A model generated the notes under the pieces. That model was not told the origin of the DNA. It saw nothing but the letters and a program-made list of their open reading frames with translations, and did not search any database. The translations under genes were made by a program, and so were the position numbers. A DNA stretch of 6,874 bases from Alphaproteobacteria bacterium (lineage in GTDB: Bacteria > Pseudomonadota > Alphaproteobacteria > SMXP01): NCBI GenBank assembly GCA_004356335.1, contig SMXP01000123.1, positions 1 through 6,874 of the forward strand. The letters are read 5' to 3'. Shown here in pieces: positions 1-5,495 of this stretch. Within the stretch, counting starts at the first letter, position 1. The number at the start of each line of letters is the position of its first letter.

Positions 1-575
1 AAATGGTTTGGCACGGCGACGCGGATCTGCCAAACACGGATCTCATTATTCTCCCAGGCGGATTTTCATACGGTGATTATTTGCGCGCGGGCGCCATGGC
101 GGCTCGGTCCCCTATTATGGGCGACGTGATACGAAAAGCAAAACAAGGCACGCCGGTTCTGGGTGTATGTAATGGATTTCAGATCCTGACGGAAACCGGT
201 CTGCTACCCGGTGCGCTGATGCGCAACGCCAATTTGAAATTCATCCATAAACCGGTGGCGCTACAGGTCGAAAACAACCGCACGATTTTCACCGCACGCT
301 ACGAAAGCGAGGCGCGCCTTGTCATGCCCATTGCGCATCATGATGGCAATTATTATGCCGATGAGGCGACCCTGGATCGATTGGAAGGAGAATCGTGCGT
401 GGTTTTCCGTTATCTGGACAATCCGAATGGTTCGGCCAGAAACATTGCCGGCATCGTCAGTGAAAACGGCCGTATTTTAGGTATGATGCCTCACCCGGAA
501 CGAGCCAGCGAATCCCTGCTCGGCGGTGTTGACGGAATACCCGTGTTCGAAAGCTTGATGGAGGCGCTCTCGTGA
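1..575 (+). CDS. purQ: PurQ, glutaminase subunit of FGAM synthase (5' end cut off)
   Basis: Class I glutamine amidotransferase subunit. It releases ammonia from glutamine for PurL, which converts formylglycinamide ribonucleotide (FGAR) to FGAM, the fourth step of purine synthesis, in the cytosol. Seen: the oxyanion-strand motif PGGFSYGDYL, the nucleophile motif GVCNGFQ (Cys56 counting from the ATG at base 3), and the His-x-Glu of the triad in PHPERAS (His164, Glu166). The ATG at base 3 is internal. Family members carry about 30 more N-terminal residues (a beta strand ending in a PGSN-type motif) before this VWH segment, so the true start is upstream of the window and about 190 of roughly 220 residues are present. 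The stop TGA overlaps the purL GTG (GTGA), which suggests translational coupling. PurS is expected just upstream but is not visible. The identification is firm. Confidence 0.96.
   Translation, partial: MVWHGDADLPNTDLIILPGGFSYGDYLRAGAMAARSPIMGDVIRKAKQGTPVLGVCNGFQILTETGLLPGALMRNANLKFIHKPVALQVENNRTIFTARYESEARLVMPIAHHDGNYYADEATLDRLEGESCVVFRYLDNPNGSARNIAGIVSENGRILGMMPHPERASESLLGGVDGIPVFESLMEALS
560..564 (+). promoter_or_regulatory. Ribosome binding site for purL
   Basis: GGAGG ends 7 bases before the GTG at 572. It lies inside the last codons of purQ and fixes the GTG as the purL start. With the 4-base overlap, it suggests that ribosomes finishing purQ reinitiate on purL. Confidence 0.75.
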
Positions 576-2770
576 CCGCGCTGCCTTACGAAAAAGGGCT
601 GAGTGCCGACATCGTCGAGCAGCACGGTCTCACCCCTAAGGAATATGGCCGGATTGTCGAACGCCTAAATCGCGCGCCTAATATGACGGAGCTTGGCATT
701 TTTTCGGTCATGTGGAGCGAACATTGCTCGTACAAATCGTCGAGAAAATGGCTCAAAACACTGCCCACCGAGGGACCCCACGTTATTTGCGGCCCCGGGG
801 AAAATGCCGGCATCGTTGATTTGGGCGACGGCCAAGCCGCTATTTTCAAGATGGAAAGTCACAATCACCCTTCTTTTATCGAGCCCTATCAAGGGGCGGC
901 GACGGGTGTCGGAGGTATCCTGCGCGATGTCTTTACCATGGGTGCGCGGCCGATCGCGAACATGAATGCTTTGCGCTTCGGTGATCCGTCCCACGAGAAA
1001 ACGCGACATTTAGTTGCCGGCGTCGTGGCGGGAATTGGCGGTTATGGGAATTGCATCGGCGTGCCGACCGTCGGGGGGGAAGTGAATTTCCATCGGGCTT
1101 ATAACGGCAACATATTGGTCAACGCCATGACGGTGGGCGTTGTCGAGACGGATAAGATTTTTTATTCCGCCGCGCGCGGCGTTGGTAATCCGGTCGTGTA
1201 TGTCGGTTCAAAGACGGGACGCGACGGCATTCACGGTGCGACCATGGCGTCGGCCGAATTTGATGACGATTCAGACGACAAGAGACCGACGGTTCAGGTC
1301 GGGGATCCGTTTACGGAAAAGCTTTTGCTTGAAGCTTGTCTTGAATTGATGGCGGGCGATGCGATCATTGCCATTCAGGATATGGGGGCAGCCGGCTTGA
1401 CATCTTCTTCGGTGGAAATGGCGGGCAAAGGCGGCGTCGGTATCGAATTGGAGCTCGATAAGGTGCCGTGTCGCGAGACCGGCATGCGACCTTACGAAAT
1501 GATGCTGTCCGAAAGCCAGGAACGCATGTTGTTGGTGCTGAAACCGGGCCGGGAAGAGGCGGCGAAGCAAATCTTTGTCAAATGGGGGCTTGATGTAGCG
1601 GTTATCGGAAAGACGACCGATACCGGACGTATGGTTCTTTTGTTTGACGGCCACATTGTCGCCGACATACCGATCGATGCCTTGACCGAGGACGCGCCGA
1701 TTTACGATCGCCCTTGGGTTGCCACGGCAAAACACGAAGGATTGAAACCGGAGGACATCAAGCCGATCGATCATGGTGAAGCTCTGAAGCGTCTCATGTC
1801 ATCACCCGACCTTGCCAGCAAGAGATGGATTTGGGAACAATATGACAGCACCGTCATGGCGGATACAATCGTCCCGCCCGGCGGCGACGCGGCCGTCATC
1901 CGAGTTCATGGCACCGACAAAGCAATTGCAATCACGACCGACGTGACGCCCCGTTATTGTTTCAACGATCCGTTGCAAGGCGGACGTCAGGCTGTGGCGG
2001 AGGCCTGGCGCAATTTGATCGCCGTGGGCGCCACCCCATTAGGCATTACGGATTGCCTGAACTTTGGTAACCCCGAGCGCCCTGAGATCATGGGACAGTT
2101 TGTCGATTGCGTGAAGGGAATAGCCGAAGCTTGCCAAGCACTCGACTTTCCCGTGGTGTCGGGCAATGTCTCCTTCTACAATGAGACCAATGGCAAAGCC
2201 ATCTTGCCGACGCCTACAATTGGTGGGGTTGGCCTGATCCGTGATGTCAACAAAATAGCGGCCATGGGTTTTGCCAAAAGCGGAGATCTTTTGGTGCTCA
2301 TTGGTGAAACGAAGGGTCATTTAGGCGCCAGTCTTTATGCCAGAGAAATTGCCGGACGAGAGGATGGCGCGCCGCCGGATGTGAATCTCGAAGTAGAACG
2401 TCGAAACGGGGATTTCGTTCGCGATCAAATCGAAAAAGGTGTCGTATCCTCGGTCCACGATCTATCCGATGGCGGCCTGTGGGTGGCTGTGGCCGAAATG
2501 GCGTTGGCGGGAAATAGGGGGGCAAATATCGAAGTGCCGAAAAGCAATACGCATGCCTTTTTGTTCGGAGAGGATCAGGCGCGCTATGTGATAACCTGTG
2601 CACCCGAGATCGCCACCCAGATCCTATCCGAAGCGGCCACACGAAACGTCCCGGCGGAAACGATCGGTCAGGTCGGCGGTAAAACACTGACCCTCAATGG
2701 CCAATGTGAGATCGACTTACAAGAACTGCGCAACGAGCACGAAGGCTGGTTGCCGACCTATATGGGGTAA
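572..2770 (+). CDS. purL: PurL, synthetase subunit of FGAM synthase (small type)
   Basis: ATP-dependent subunit that converts FGAR to FGAM using ammonia channelled from PurQ; PurS bridges the subunits in this family. The 732 residues match the small PurL class rather than the roughly 1300-residue single-chain enzyme of gammaproteobacteria. Seen: SEHCSYK near residues 49-55, holding the His thought to be catalytic; KMESHNHPS at 93-101 and GAATGVGGILRD at 108-119 in the ATP-binding region; GATMAS at 222; QVGDPFTEK at 242-250; and DMGAAGLTSSSVEMA at 270-284. The second pseudo-symmetric half shows FGNPERPE, SGNVSFYNET and HDLSDGGL. The start is GTG at 572, supported by GGAGG upstream and by the overlap with purQ. 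No frameshift or missing motif was noticed. A BolA gene follows after 26 bases, so the transcript probably continues. Confidence 0.97.
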   Translation: MTALPYEKGLSADIVEQHGLTPKEYGRIVERLNRAPNMTELGIFSVMWSEHCSYKSSRKWLKTLPTEGPHVICGPGENAGIVDLGDGQAAIFKMESHNHPSFIEPYQGAATGVGGILRDVFTMGARPIANMNALRFGDPSHEKTRHLVAGVVAGIGGYGNCIGVPTVGGEVNFHRAYNGNILVNAMTVGVVETDKIFYSAARGVGNPVVYVGSKTGRDGIHGATMASAEFDDDSDDKRPTVQVGDPFTEKLLLEACLELMAGDAIIAIQDMGAAGLTSSSVEMAGKGGVGIELELDKVPCRETGMRPYEMMLSESQERMLLVLKPGREEAAKQIFVKWGLDVAVIGKTTDTGRMVLLFDGHIVADIPIDALTEDAPIYDRPWVATAKHEGLKPEDIKPIDHGEALKRLMSSPDLASKRWIWEQYDSTVMADTIVPPGGDAAVIRVHGTDKAIAITTDVTPRYCFNDPLQGGRQAVAEAWRNLIAVGATPLGITDCLNFGNPERPEIMGQFVDCVKGIAEACQALDFPVVSGNVSFYNETNGKAILPTPTIGGVGLIRDVNKIAAMGFAKSGDLLVLIGETKGHLGASLYAREIAGREDGAPPDVNLEVERRNGDFVRDQIEKGVVSSVHDLSDGGLWVAVAEMALAGNRGANIEVPKSNTHAFLFGEDQARYVITCAPEIATQILSEAATRNVPAETIGQVGGKTLTLNGQCEIDLQELRNEHEGWLPTYMG

Positions 2771-2782
2771 GAAGTTGGATTC

Positions 2783-2788
2783 AAGGAG
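2783..2788 (+). promoter_or_regulatory. Ribosome binding site for the BolA gene
   Basis: AAGGAG sits 8 bases before the ATG at 2797. Two further in-frame ATGs (2803 and 2809) would lie 14 and 20 bases away, so this site selects the first one. Confidence 0.7.
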
Positions 2789-2796
2789 CACGTGCC

Positions 2797-3045
2797 ATGC
2801 CCATGGCCATGAACGAGATTGAACGATTGATCAAGCAAGCCTTGCCGGACGCTCAGGTGACACTTACGGACCTGGCCGGAGACGGCGATCATTATAAGGC
2901 ACAGATTGTATCCTCCGCGTTCCGCGGCAAAACGCGGATCCAACAGCACCAAATGGTCTATCGCGCACTGAAGGGCCAGATGGGGCAGGCCCTGCACGCC
3001 TTGGCTCTAGAAACATCGGCCCCGGCGGGAAAAAACGGACACTAG
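2797..3045 (+). CDS. BolA/IbaG-family protein, partner of the monothiol glutaredoxin
   Basis: Small BolA-fold protein of 82 residues, the usual size for the short IbaG/BolA2-like class. Seen: the segment GDGDHYKAQIVS, with His32 in the loop that carries a metal-ligand Cys or His in BolA proteins; the FRGKTRIQQHQMVY core at about 42-55; and the C-terminal helix LHALALET with the invariant His67. In this family BolA binds CGFS glutaredoxins and shares a [2Fe-2S] cluster with them, in cluster transfer or iron sensing. The CGFS glutaredoxin gene is next in line, which agrees. The start is ATG 2797, chosen by the AAGGAG 8 bases upstream; MAMNEIER and MNEIER starts are less well placed. The 26-base gap after purL points to co-transcription. 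The family is clear, but the exact role here is inferred. Confidence 0.92.
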   Translation: MPMAMNEIERLIKQALPDAQVTLTDLAGDGDHYKAQIVSSAFRGKTRIQQHQMVYRALKGQMGQALHALALETSAPAGKNGH

Positions 3046-3057
3046 TTTCAGACCCTC

Positions 3058-3086
3058 TTGACCACAACGCGCCGGGTCACTACATA
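3058..3086 (+). promoter_or_regulatory. Candidate internal promoter for grxD
   Basis: TTGACC (3058-3063, 5 of 6 to the -35 consensus) is followed by 17 bases and a poor -10, TACATA (3081-3086). It lies in the 82-base gap between the BolA gene and the preferred grxD start. It would give grxD its own transcript with a leader of about 35 bases. The weak -10 keeps confidence low; grxD may simply be read through from purL. Confidence 0.3.
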
Positions 3087-3127
3087 GCTAGTTAAGAATG
3101 AGTGTAATATGCAAAGAAGCGGGGACC

Positions 3128-3478
3128 ATGACCGATAATCCAGCCACCAAAGCCATCCAAGAAAGCGTCGATAGCCATGACGTGGTTCTGTTCATGAAGG
3201 GAACCCCCGTTTTCCCCCAATGCGGCTTTTCATCGACCGTGGTTCAAATTCTGACCCATCTCGGCGTGCAGTTCAAAAGCGTCAATGTGCTGGATAACGA
3301 CATGGTGCGGGAGGGCATCAAGGAATTCAGTGACTGGCCAACCATTCCTCAACTCTATGTCAAAGGCGAGTTCGTGGGTGGCTGTGATATTGTGCGGGAA
3401 ATGTTCGAACAGGGAGAGCTTCGAGATTTTCTAGCCGAACATGAAATCTCCTTAGCGGCCGATGCGGCGGCGGAATAA
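3128..3478 (+). CDS. grxD: Monothiol (CGFS) glutaredoxin, Grx4 type
   Basis: Single-domain monothiol glutaredoxin of 116 residues. It binds a glutathione-ligated [2Fe-2S] cluster and passes it to apo-proteins, or pairs with BolA; cytosolic. Seen, counted from the ATG at 3128: FMKGTP with Lys24 for glutathione binding, the active site CGFS at 32-35, the WPTIPQLYVKGEFVGG segment (Trp70, Pro74) with the cis-proline, and GGCDIV at 84-89. There is no signal peptide. The reading frame is open from an ATG at 3098, which would add MSVICKEAGT. I prefer 3128 because relatives begin with MTDNP-like sequence just before the first helix, and the added residues match nothing in the family. The ribosome binding site is weak (a purine-rich stretch at 3113-3125). 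The C-terminal AADAAAE tail is slightly longer than minimal. The gene converges with rpsD across 156 bases. Confidence 0.95.
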   Translation: MTDNPATKAIQESVDSHDVVLFMKGTPVFPQCGFSSTVVQILTHLGVQFKSVNVLDNDMVREGIKEFSDWPTIPQLYVKGEFVGGCDIVREMFEQGELRDFLAEHEISLAADAAAE

Positions 3479-3501
3479 GGTCGCGTCCCAATCATAAAAG
3501 T

Positions 3502-3637
3502 GAATGCGCTCTAGGGTCTTTCCGGTTTTGATGGAATCAAAACCTGACCCTACGTCTTTGTTTTATCGCGCATTCGGACGGAAAACCGGTCCCCACCCCG
3601 GCCTTCGCCGGGGCATGCTTTTCCTGGAAACACTCTA
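3502..3637 (+). repeat. Intergenic two-hairpin repeat, copy A (mosaic, with inserted GC-rich core)
   Basis: Fills most of the gap between convergent grxD and rpsD. Hairpin 1: outer arms TAGGGTC (3512-3518) and GACCCTA (3546-3552), inner arms GGTTTTGAT (3524-3532) and ATCAAAACC (3536-3544), loop GGA. Hairpin 2: inner arms GGAAAA (3580-3585) and TTTTCC (3619-3624). Its outer left arm GCGCATTC (3568-3575) does not match the right arm GGAAACAC (3626-3633). It does match GAATGCGC at 3502-3509, in front of hairpin 1. Sequence of copy C is shared over nearly the whole length, except that A carries about 22 extra bases in the hairpin 2 loop, including a CCCCGGC/GCCGGGG stem. The final CTCTA (3633-3637) contains the rpsD stop codon on the other strand. 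Orientation is given relative to copies B and C. Confidence 0.85.
3596..3622 (+). terminator. Possible terminator after grxD
   Basis: CCCCGGC (3596-3602), loop CTTC and GCCGGGG (3607-3613) form a 7 bp all-GC stem. It is followed five bases later by TTTT (3619-3622). It lies within repeat copy A, about 120 bases past the grxD stop. The gap between stem and T-run makes it weaker than the related hairpin at 4506-4547. It may also stall polymerase coming from rpsD on the other strand. Confidence 0.4.
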
Positions 3638-4252
3638 CGCGGAATAAAACTCCACCACTAAGTTAGGCTCCATGCGCCCGGCATAAGGCACCTCCGCCAA
3701 TTGCGGCACACGCAAGAATGTCGCCTTCATTTTTTGGTAGTCAACTTCGAGATAATCCGGCACATCACGCTCCGCGCTTTCGACAGCTTCAAGAACCAGT
3801 GCCATTTGTTGGGACTTTTTCTTGACCTCGATCACATCGCCTTCCTTAACCCGATAGCTGGGAATGTTAACCCAGCGCCCATTGACAGACACGTGACCGT
3901 GATTAACGAATTGTCTCGCGGCAAAGACCGTCGGTACGAATTTGCAGCGATAGACGACCGCATCTAAACGTTGCTCGAGCAATCCAATCAAATTCTCGCC
4001 GGTATTGCCTTTACGTCTATCCGCTTCATCAAAAATTCGACGAAATTGTTTTTCGGTGATGCTGCCGTAATAGCCTTTAAGCTTTTGCTTCGCCTGCAAA
4101 TGTATCCCGTAATCCGACAATTTACCGCGGCGGCGCTGGCCATGTTCCCCGGGTCCATAGTCGCGCTTATTAATGGGGCTTTTCGGCCGACCCCATATGT
4201 TTTCGCCCATGCGGCGGTCGATCTTGTATTTGGCCGATTGTCTTTTCGACAT
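3635..4252 (-). CDS. rpsD: 30S ribosomal protein S4
   Basis: Primary 16S rRNA-binding protein that nucleates 30S assembly. From the chosen start it has 205 residues, the normal length. Seen: the basic N-terminus MSKRQSAKYKIDRRMGENIW; the conserved YGPGEHGQRRRGKLSDYG at about 32-49; LKGYYGSITEKQFRRIF; KGNTGENL at 81-88; the S4 RNA-binding domain at about 95-155 (RLDAVVYR, FVNHGHVSVNGRWVNIPSYRV); and the C-terminal NLVVEFYSA. There is a single Cys (103) and no CxxC zinc site, so this is a zinc-free S4. The frame also has an ATG at 4258, but AGGA at 4262-4259 sits 6 bases before 4252 and directly abuts 4258, so 4252 is preferred. Its stop codon TAG is formed by the end of repeat copy A. It is a monocistronic unit with its own strong promoter. 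S4 regulates its own synthesis in E. coli and B. subtilis; nothing here proves that for this leader. Confidence 0.98.
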   Translation of the reverse strand: MSKRQSAKYKIDRRMGENIWGRPKSPINKRDYGPGEHGQRRRGKLSDYGIHLQAKQKLKGYYGSITEKQFRRIFDEADRRKGNTGENLIGLLEQRLDAVVYRCKFVPTVFAARQFVNHGHVSVNGRWVNIPSYRVKEGDVIEVKKKSQQMALVLEAVESAERDVPDYLEVDYQKMKATFLRVPQLAEVPYAGRMEPNLVVEFYSA

Positions 4253-4258
4253 CCTCAT

Positions 4259-4262
4259 TCCT
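4259..4262 (-). promoter_or_regulatory. Ribosome binding site for rpsD
   Basis: On the - strand AGGA is followed by 6 bases and the ATG at 4252. It decides between the two in-frame ATGs six bases apart, because the upstream one would have no spacing. Confidence 0.65.
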
Positions 4263-4296
4263 GCTCAATTGTCGTGCCGGGTCCACCGCTTAAGGC

Positions 4297-4405
4297 GCTA
4301 GACCACGTTCACAATTCATTGAATCAGGGAACGGGGGTCTAGATTCTTTAGTGGTCGCGCATTCGAACCCAAAAACCGCGTACACTTTTTGTGAATGCGC
4401 TCTAG
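4297..4405 (+). repeat. Intergenic two-hairpin repeat, copy B (diverged, in the rpsD leader)
   Basis: Same layout as copies A and C but different sequence in the stems. Hairpin 1: CTAGACC (4298-4304) with GGTCTAG (4336-4342), then CGTTC (4306-4310) with GAACG (4329-4333), then ATTC/GAAT around ATT. Hairpin 2: GCGCATTC (4357-4364) with GAATGCGC (4393-4400), and CAAAAA (4370-4375) with TTTTTG (4386-4391) around a 10-base loop. It ends in TCTAG (4401-4405). The 17 bases GTGAATGCGCTCTAGGG at 4391-4407 recur exactly at 3500-3516, at the left edge of copy A. The element lies between the rpsD promoter and its start codon, so it would be transcribed as part of the rpsD leader, in the complementary sense. 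Confidence 0.75.
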
Positions 4406-4429
4406 GGCCCGGTGTGACGGTCCCGGGCC
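4406..4429. repeat. GC-rich inverted repeat in the rpsD leader
   Basis: GGCCCGG (4406-4412) and CCGGGCC (4423-4429) form a 7 bp stem around a 10-base loop. It starts about 10 bases downstream of the predicted rpsD transcription start and directly borders copy B. No T-run follows it in the direction of rpsD transcription, so it is not an obvious terminator. It may shape the 5' end of the mRNA. Confidence 0.5.
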
Positions 4430-4446
4430 GGTTCGCGGAAGCCGGG

Positions 4447-4474
4447 AGTATACGTAGGCGGCTTGGCTTGTCAA
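4447..4474 (-). promoter_or_regulatory. Strong sigma-70-type promoter for rpsD
   Basis: On the - strand: -35 TTGACA (4474-4469, perfect consensus), a 16-base spacer, and -10 TATACT (4452-4447, 5 of 6). Initiation would fall near 4440, giving a leader of about 190 bases before the ATG at 4252. A near-consensus housekeeping promoter suits a ribosomal protein gene. It starts 22 bases past the hairpin that closes the trmJ unit, so rpsD appears to be transcribed independently. Confidence 0.8.
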
Positions 4475-4496
4475 ACGGTGGTTTCAAGCCGCTTAA

Positions 4497-4556
4497 AGCG
4501 CATTCAGGAAAAGCATGCCCCGGCGAAGGCCGGGGCATGCTTTTCCTCAATGGGCT
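4497..4556. repeat. Repeat element D: hairpin-2-only copy with GC-rich core
   Basis: A 28-position stem (4497-4524 against 4529-4556) with only two mismatches, at 4505/4548 and 4500/4553, around the loop GAAG. Its outer left arm is GCGCATTC (4498-4505) and its next segment GGAAAA/TTTTCC, exactly as in hairpin 2 of the two-hairpin repeats, but hairpin 1 is missing. The loop is replaced by a GCATGCCCCGGC/GCCGGGGCATGC stem. The 30 bases 4506-4535 are the exact reverse complement of 3596-3625 in copy A. It ends in CTCTA, which includes the trmJ stop codon. Confidence 0.85.
4506..4547 (-). terminator. Bidirectional-looking intrinsic terminator after trmJ
   Basis: Perfect 19 bp inverted repeat: AGGAAAAGCATGCCCCGGC (4506-4524) and its complement at 4529-4547, loop of four bases. 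The GC-rich upper stem is flanked by AAAA on one side and TTTT on the other, so on either strand a stable hairpin is followed by TTTTCC. It begins 9 bases past the trmJ stop codon and lies just upstream of the rpsD promoter, a natural place to end trmJ transcription. The T-run is short, and termination itself is inferred. Confidence 0.7.
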
Positions 4557-5324
4557 CTAACGGCGGCGTGACCGACCCTGAGCCAGGGCCGTAATGACGC
4601 CGCGCAAGGTGCGCACGTCTTGCTCCGTTAACCCGGCTCTTTGCAGCATATTTCTGAGGTTACGCACCATAGCGGGCCGTTTTTCCGGCGGAAAAAGGAA
4701 GCCCGCTTGATCGAGTTCCACTTCCAAATGGCCGAACAGGCCCTGCATTTCCTGGGCATTGGCCGGCCGAGTCCGGCCCCTATCCAGTCTTTCGGCGGGT
4801 GAGGTGTCGCCGGTCTTGAACCACTCATAAGCCATCACCAACACCGCCTGGGCCAGGTTGAGGGAGGCAAAGGCCGGGTTTGCAGGTACCTTGATCATCA
4901 CATTGGCCAGGACCACGTCGTCATTGGACAGACCCGCGCGTTCACCGCCGAACAGGATTCCGGTGCGCAACCCGTCCTCCGCCTTAAGGCGCATGTCGCG
5001 CGCAGCTGCCTCCGGCGTCATCACCAGTTTCACCATGTCGCGTTCTCGAGCGGTGGTGGCATAAATGAAATGGAGATCGCCCAGCGCATCCTCAACGCGA
5101 TCGAATAGCCGGGCGGTGTCGATAACCCGGTCGGCGCCCGACGCGGCCGATACGGCCTTGGCATTGGGCCACCCGTCGCGCGGCGTCACCATGCGTAGAT
5201 CGGTCAGCCCGAAATTGTACATCGCCCGGGCCGTCTTGCCTATATTCTCGCCCAATTGAGGACTGACCAGAACAATCGCCGGACCGCCTAATGCAGGGTT
5301 TTTGGTGATATCGGTAGCCGCCAT
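4557..5324 (-). CDS. trmJ: TrmJ-like SPOUT RNA 2'-O-methyltransferase
   Basis: SpoU/TrmH-class methyltransferase with the trefoil-knot AdoMet site. TrmJ of E. coli methylates the ribose at position 32 of several tRNAs, and that is the likeliest role here. The 255 residues match the family (about 245-260). Seen: motif 1 ENIGKTARAMYNFGL at 26-40 (Asn27, Arg33), GASGAD-like SAASGADRVID at 59-69, YATTARERD at 88-96, motif 2 LFGGERAGLSND at 124-135 (Glu128), and motif 3 KVPANPAFASLNLAQAV at 145-161 (Ser154, Asn156). The basic C-terminal extension (NLRNMLQRAGL to RSRRR) is typical of the TrmJ-type subgroup. The start is ATG 5324, with AAGGA 8 bases upstream. The frame stays open to 5840, but that part runs antisense through icd and is not family-like. 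The stop TAG comes from repeat element D. Divergent from icd. The tRNA substrate is by homology only. Confidence 0.88.
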   Translation of the reverse strand: MAATDITKNPALGGPAIVLVSPQLGENIGKTARAMYNFGLTDLRMVTPRDGWPNAKAVSAASGADRVIDTARLFDRVEDALGDLHFIYATTARERDMVKLVMTPEAAARDMRLKAEDGLRTGILFGGERAGLSNDDVVLANVMIKVPANPAFASLNLAQAVLVMAYEWFKTGDTSPAERLDRGRTRPANAQEMQGLFGHLEVELDQAGFLFPPEKRPAMVRNLRNMLQRAGLTEQDVRTLRGVITALAQGRSRRR

Positions 5325-5332
5325 GTCTTCCG

Positions 5333-5337
5333 TCCTT
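5333..5337 (-). promoter_or_regulatory. Ribosome binding site for trmJ
   Basis: AAGGA on the - strand lies 8 bases before the ATG at 5324. It favours this start over the in-frame ATG at 5345 (which would add MGQRTED) and over much longer readings. Confidence 0.6.
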
Positions 5338-5372
5338 TGGCCCATTTTGACGCAATCCTGCCGTGGACCCTT

Positions 5373-5399
5373 TTGCCCGAGCCAAGGCAATGCTATAGG
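5373..5399 (+). promoter_or_regulatory. Candidate icd promoter
   Basis: TGCTATAGG at 5391-5399 contains a TG-n extended -10 (TATAGG, 4 of 6). TTGCCC (5373-5378, 4 of 6) lies 15 bases before the -10. It sits in the 171-base divergent gap and would leave a leader of roughly 90 bases before icd. The spacing is short and neither box is strong. TATAG is near-palindromic, but no convincing -35 was found for trmJ on the other strand. The rest of the gap holds a GC-rich block (5399-5421) and nothing else I can name. Confidence 0.3.
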
Positions 5400-5495
5400 G
5401 AGCCGCGTCCGCGCCGCACGGAACAACTTATTCCGGGCATTGCGCGATTCACAACAATCTTGATGACACATCCTCTCATCGCAGAGCGAGCGCAC

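Noticed and set aside
3..5. ATG at base 3 as the purQ start
   Set aside because: The family has about 30 further residues before this point, so the gene enters from outside the window.
1271..1774. Antisense open frame of 167 codons inside purL
   Set aside because: It is a shadow of purL: rich in Arg, His and Phe, without a ribosome binding site I can see or any family resemblance. Similar shadows at 2298-2687 and 6376-6648 were dropped for the same reason.
3098..3127. Longer grxD start adding ten residues
   Set aside because: MSVICKEAGT has no counterpart in the family, and the putative promoter would leave almost no leader before 3098.
3971..4342. Open frame on the + strand across the rpsD start and leader (123 codons)
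   Set aside because: Antisense to rpsD with no recognisable motifs. It is explained by the codon bias of rpsD and by the repeat.
3500..4407. CRISPR array or classical IS element from the repeated CTCTAGGG motifs
   Set aside because: The repeats are irregularly spaced and palindromic, there are no spacers of constant size, and no transposase or cas gene is present.
4290..4560. Short open frames in both directions between rpsD and trmJ
   Set aside because: They are built from the repeat arms, promoter and terminator hairpin, so their translations only mirror the palindromes.
5337..5495. Upstream extension of the icd frame (ATGs at 5337 and 5463)
   Set aside because: The 404-residue protein from 5496 aligns with human IDH1 active-site numbering from its first residues; the extension overlaps the trmJ start and promoter region.
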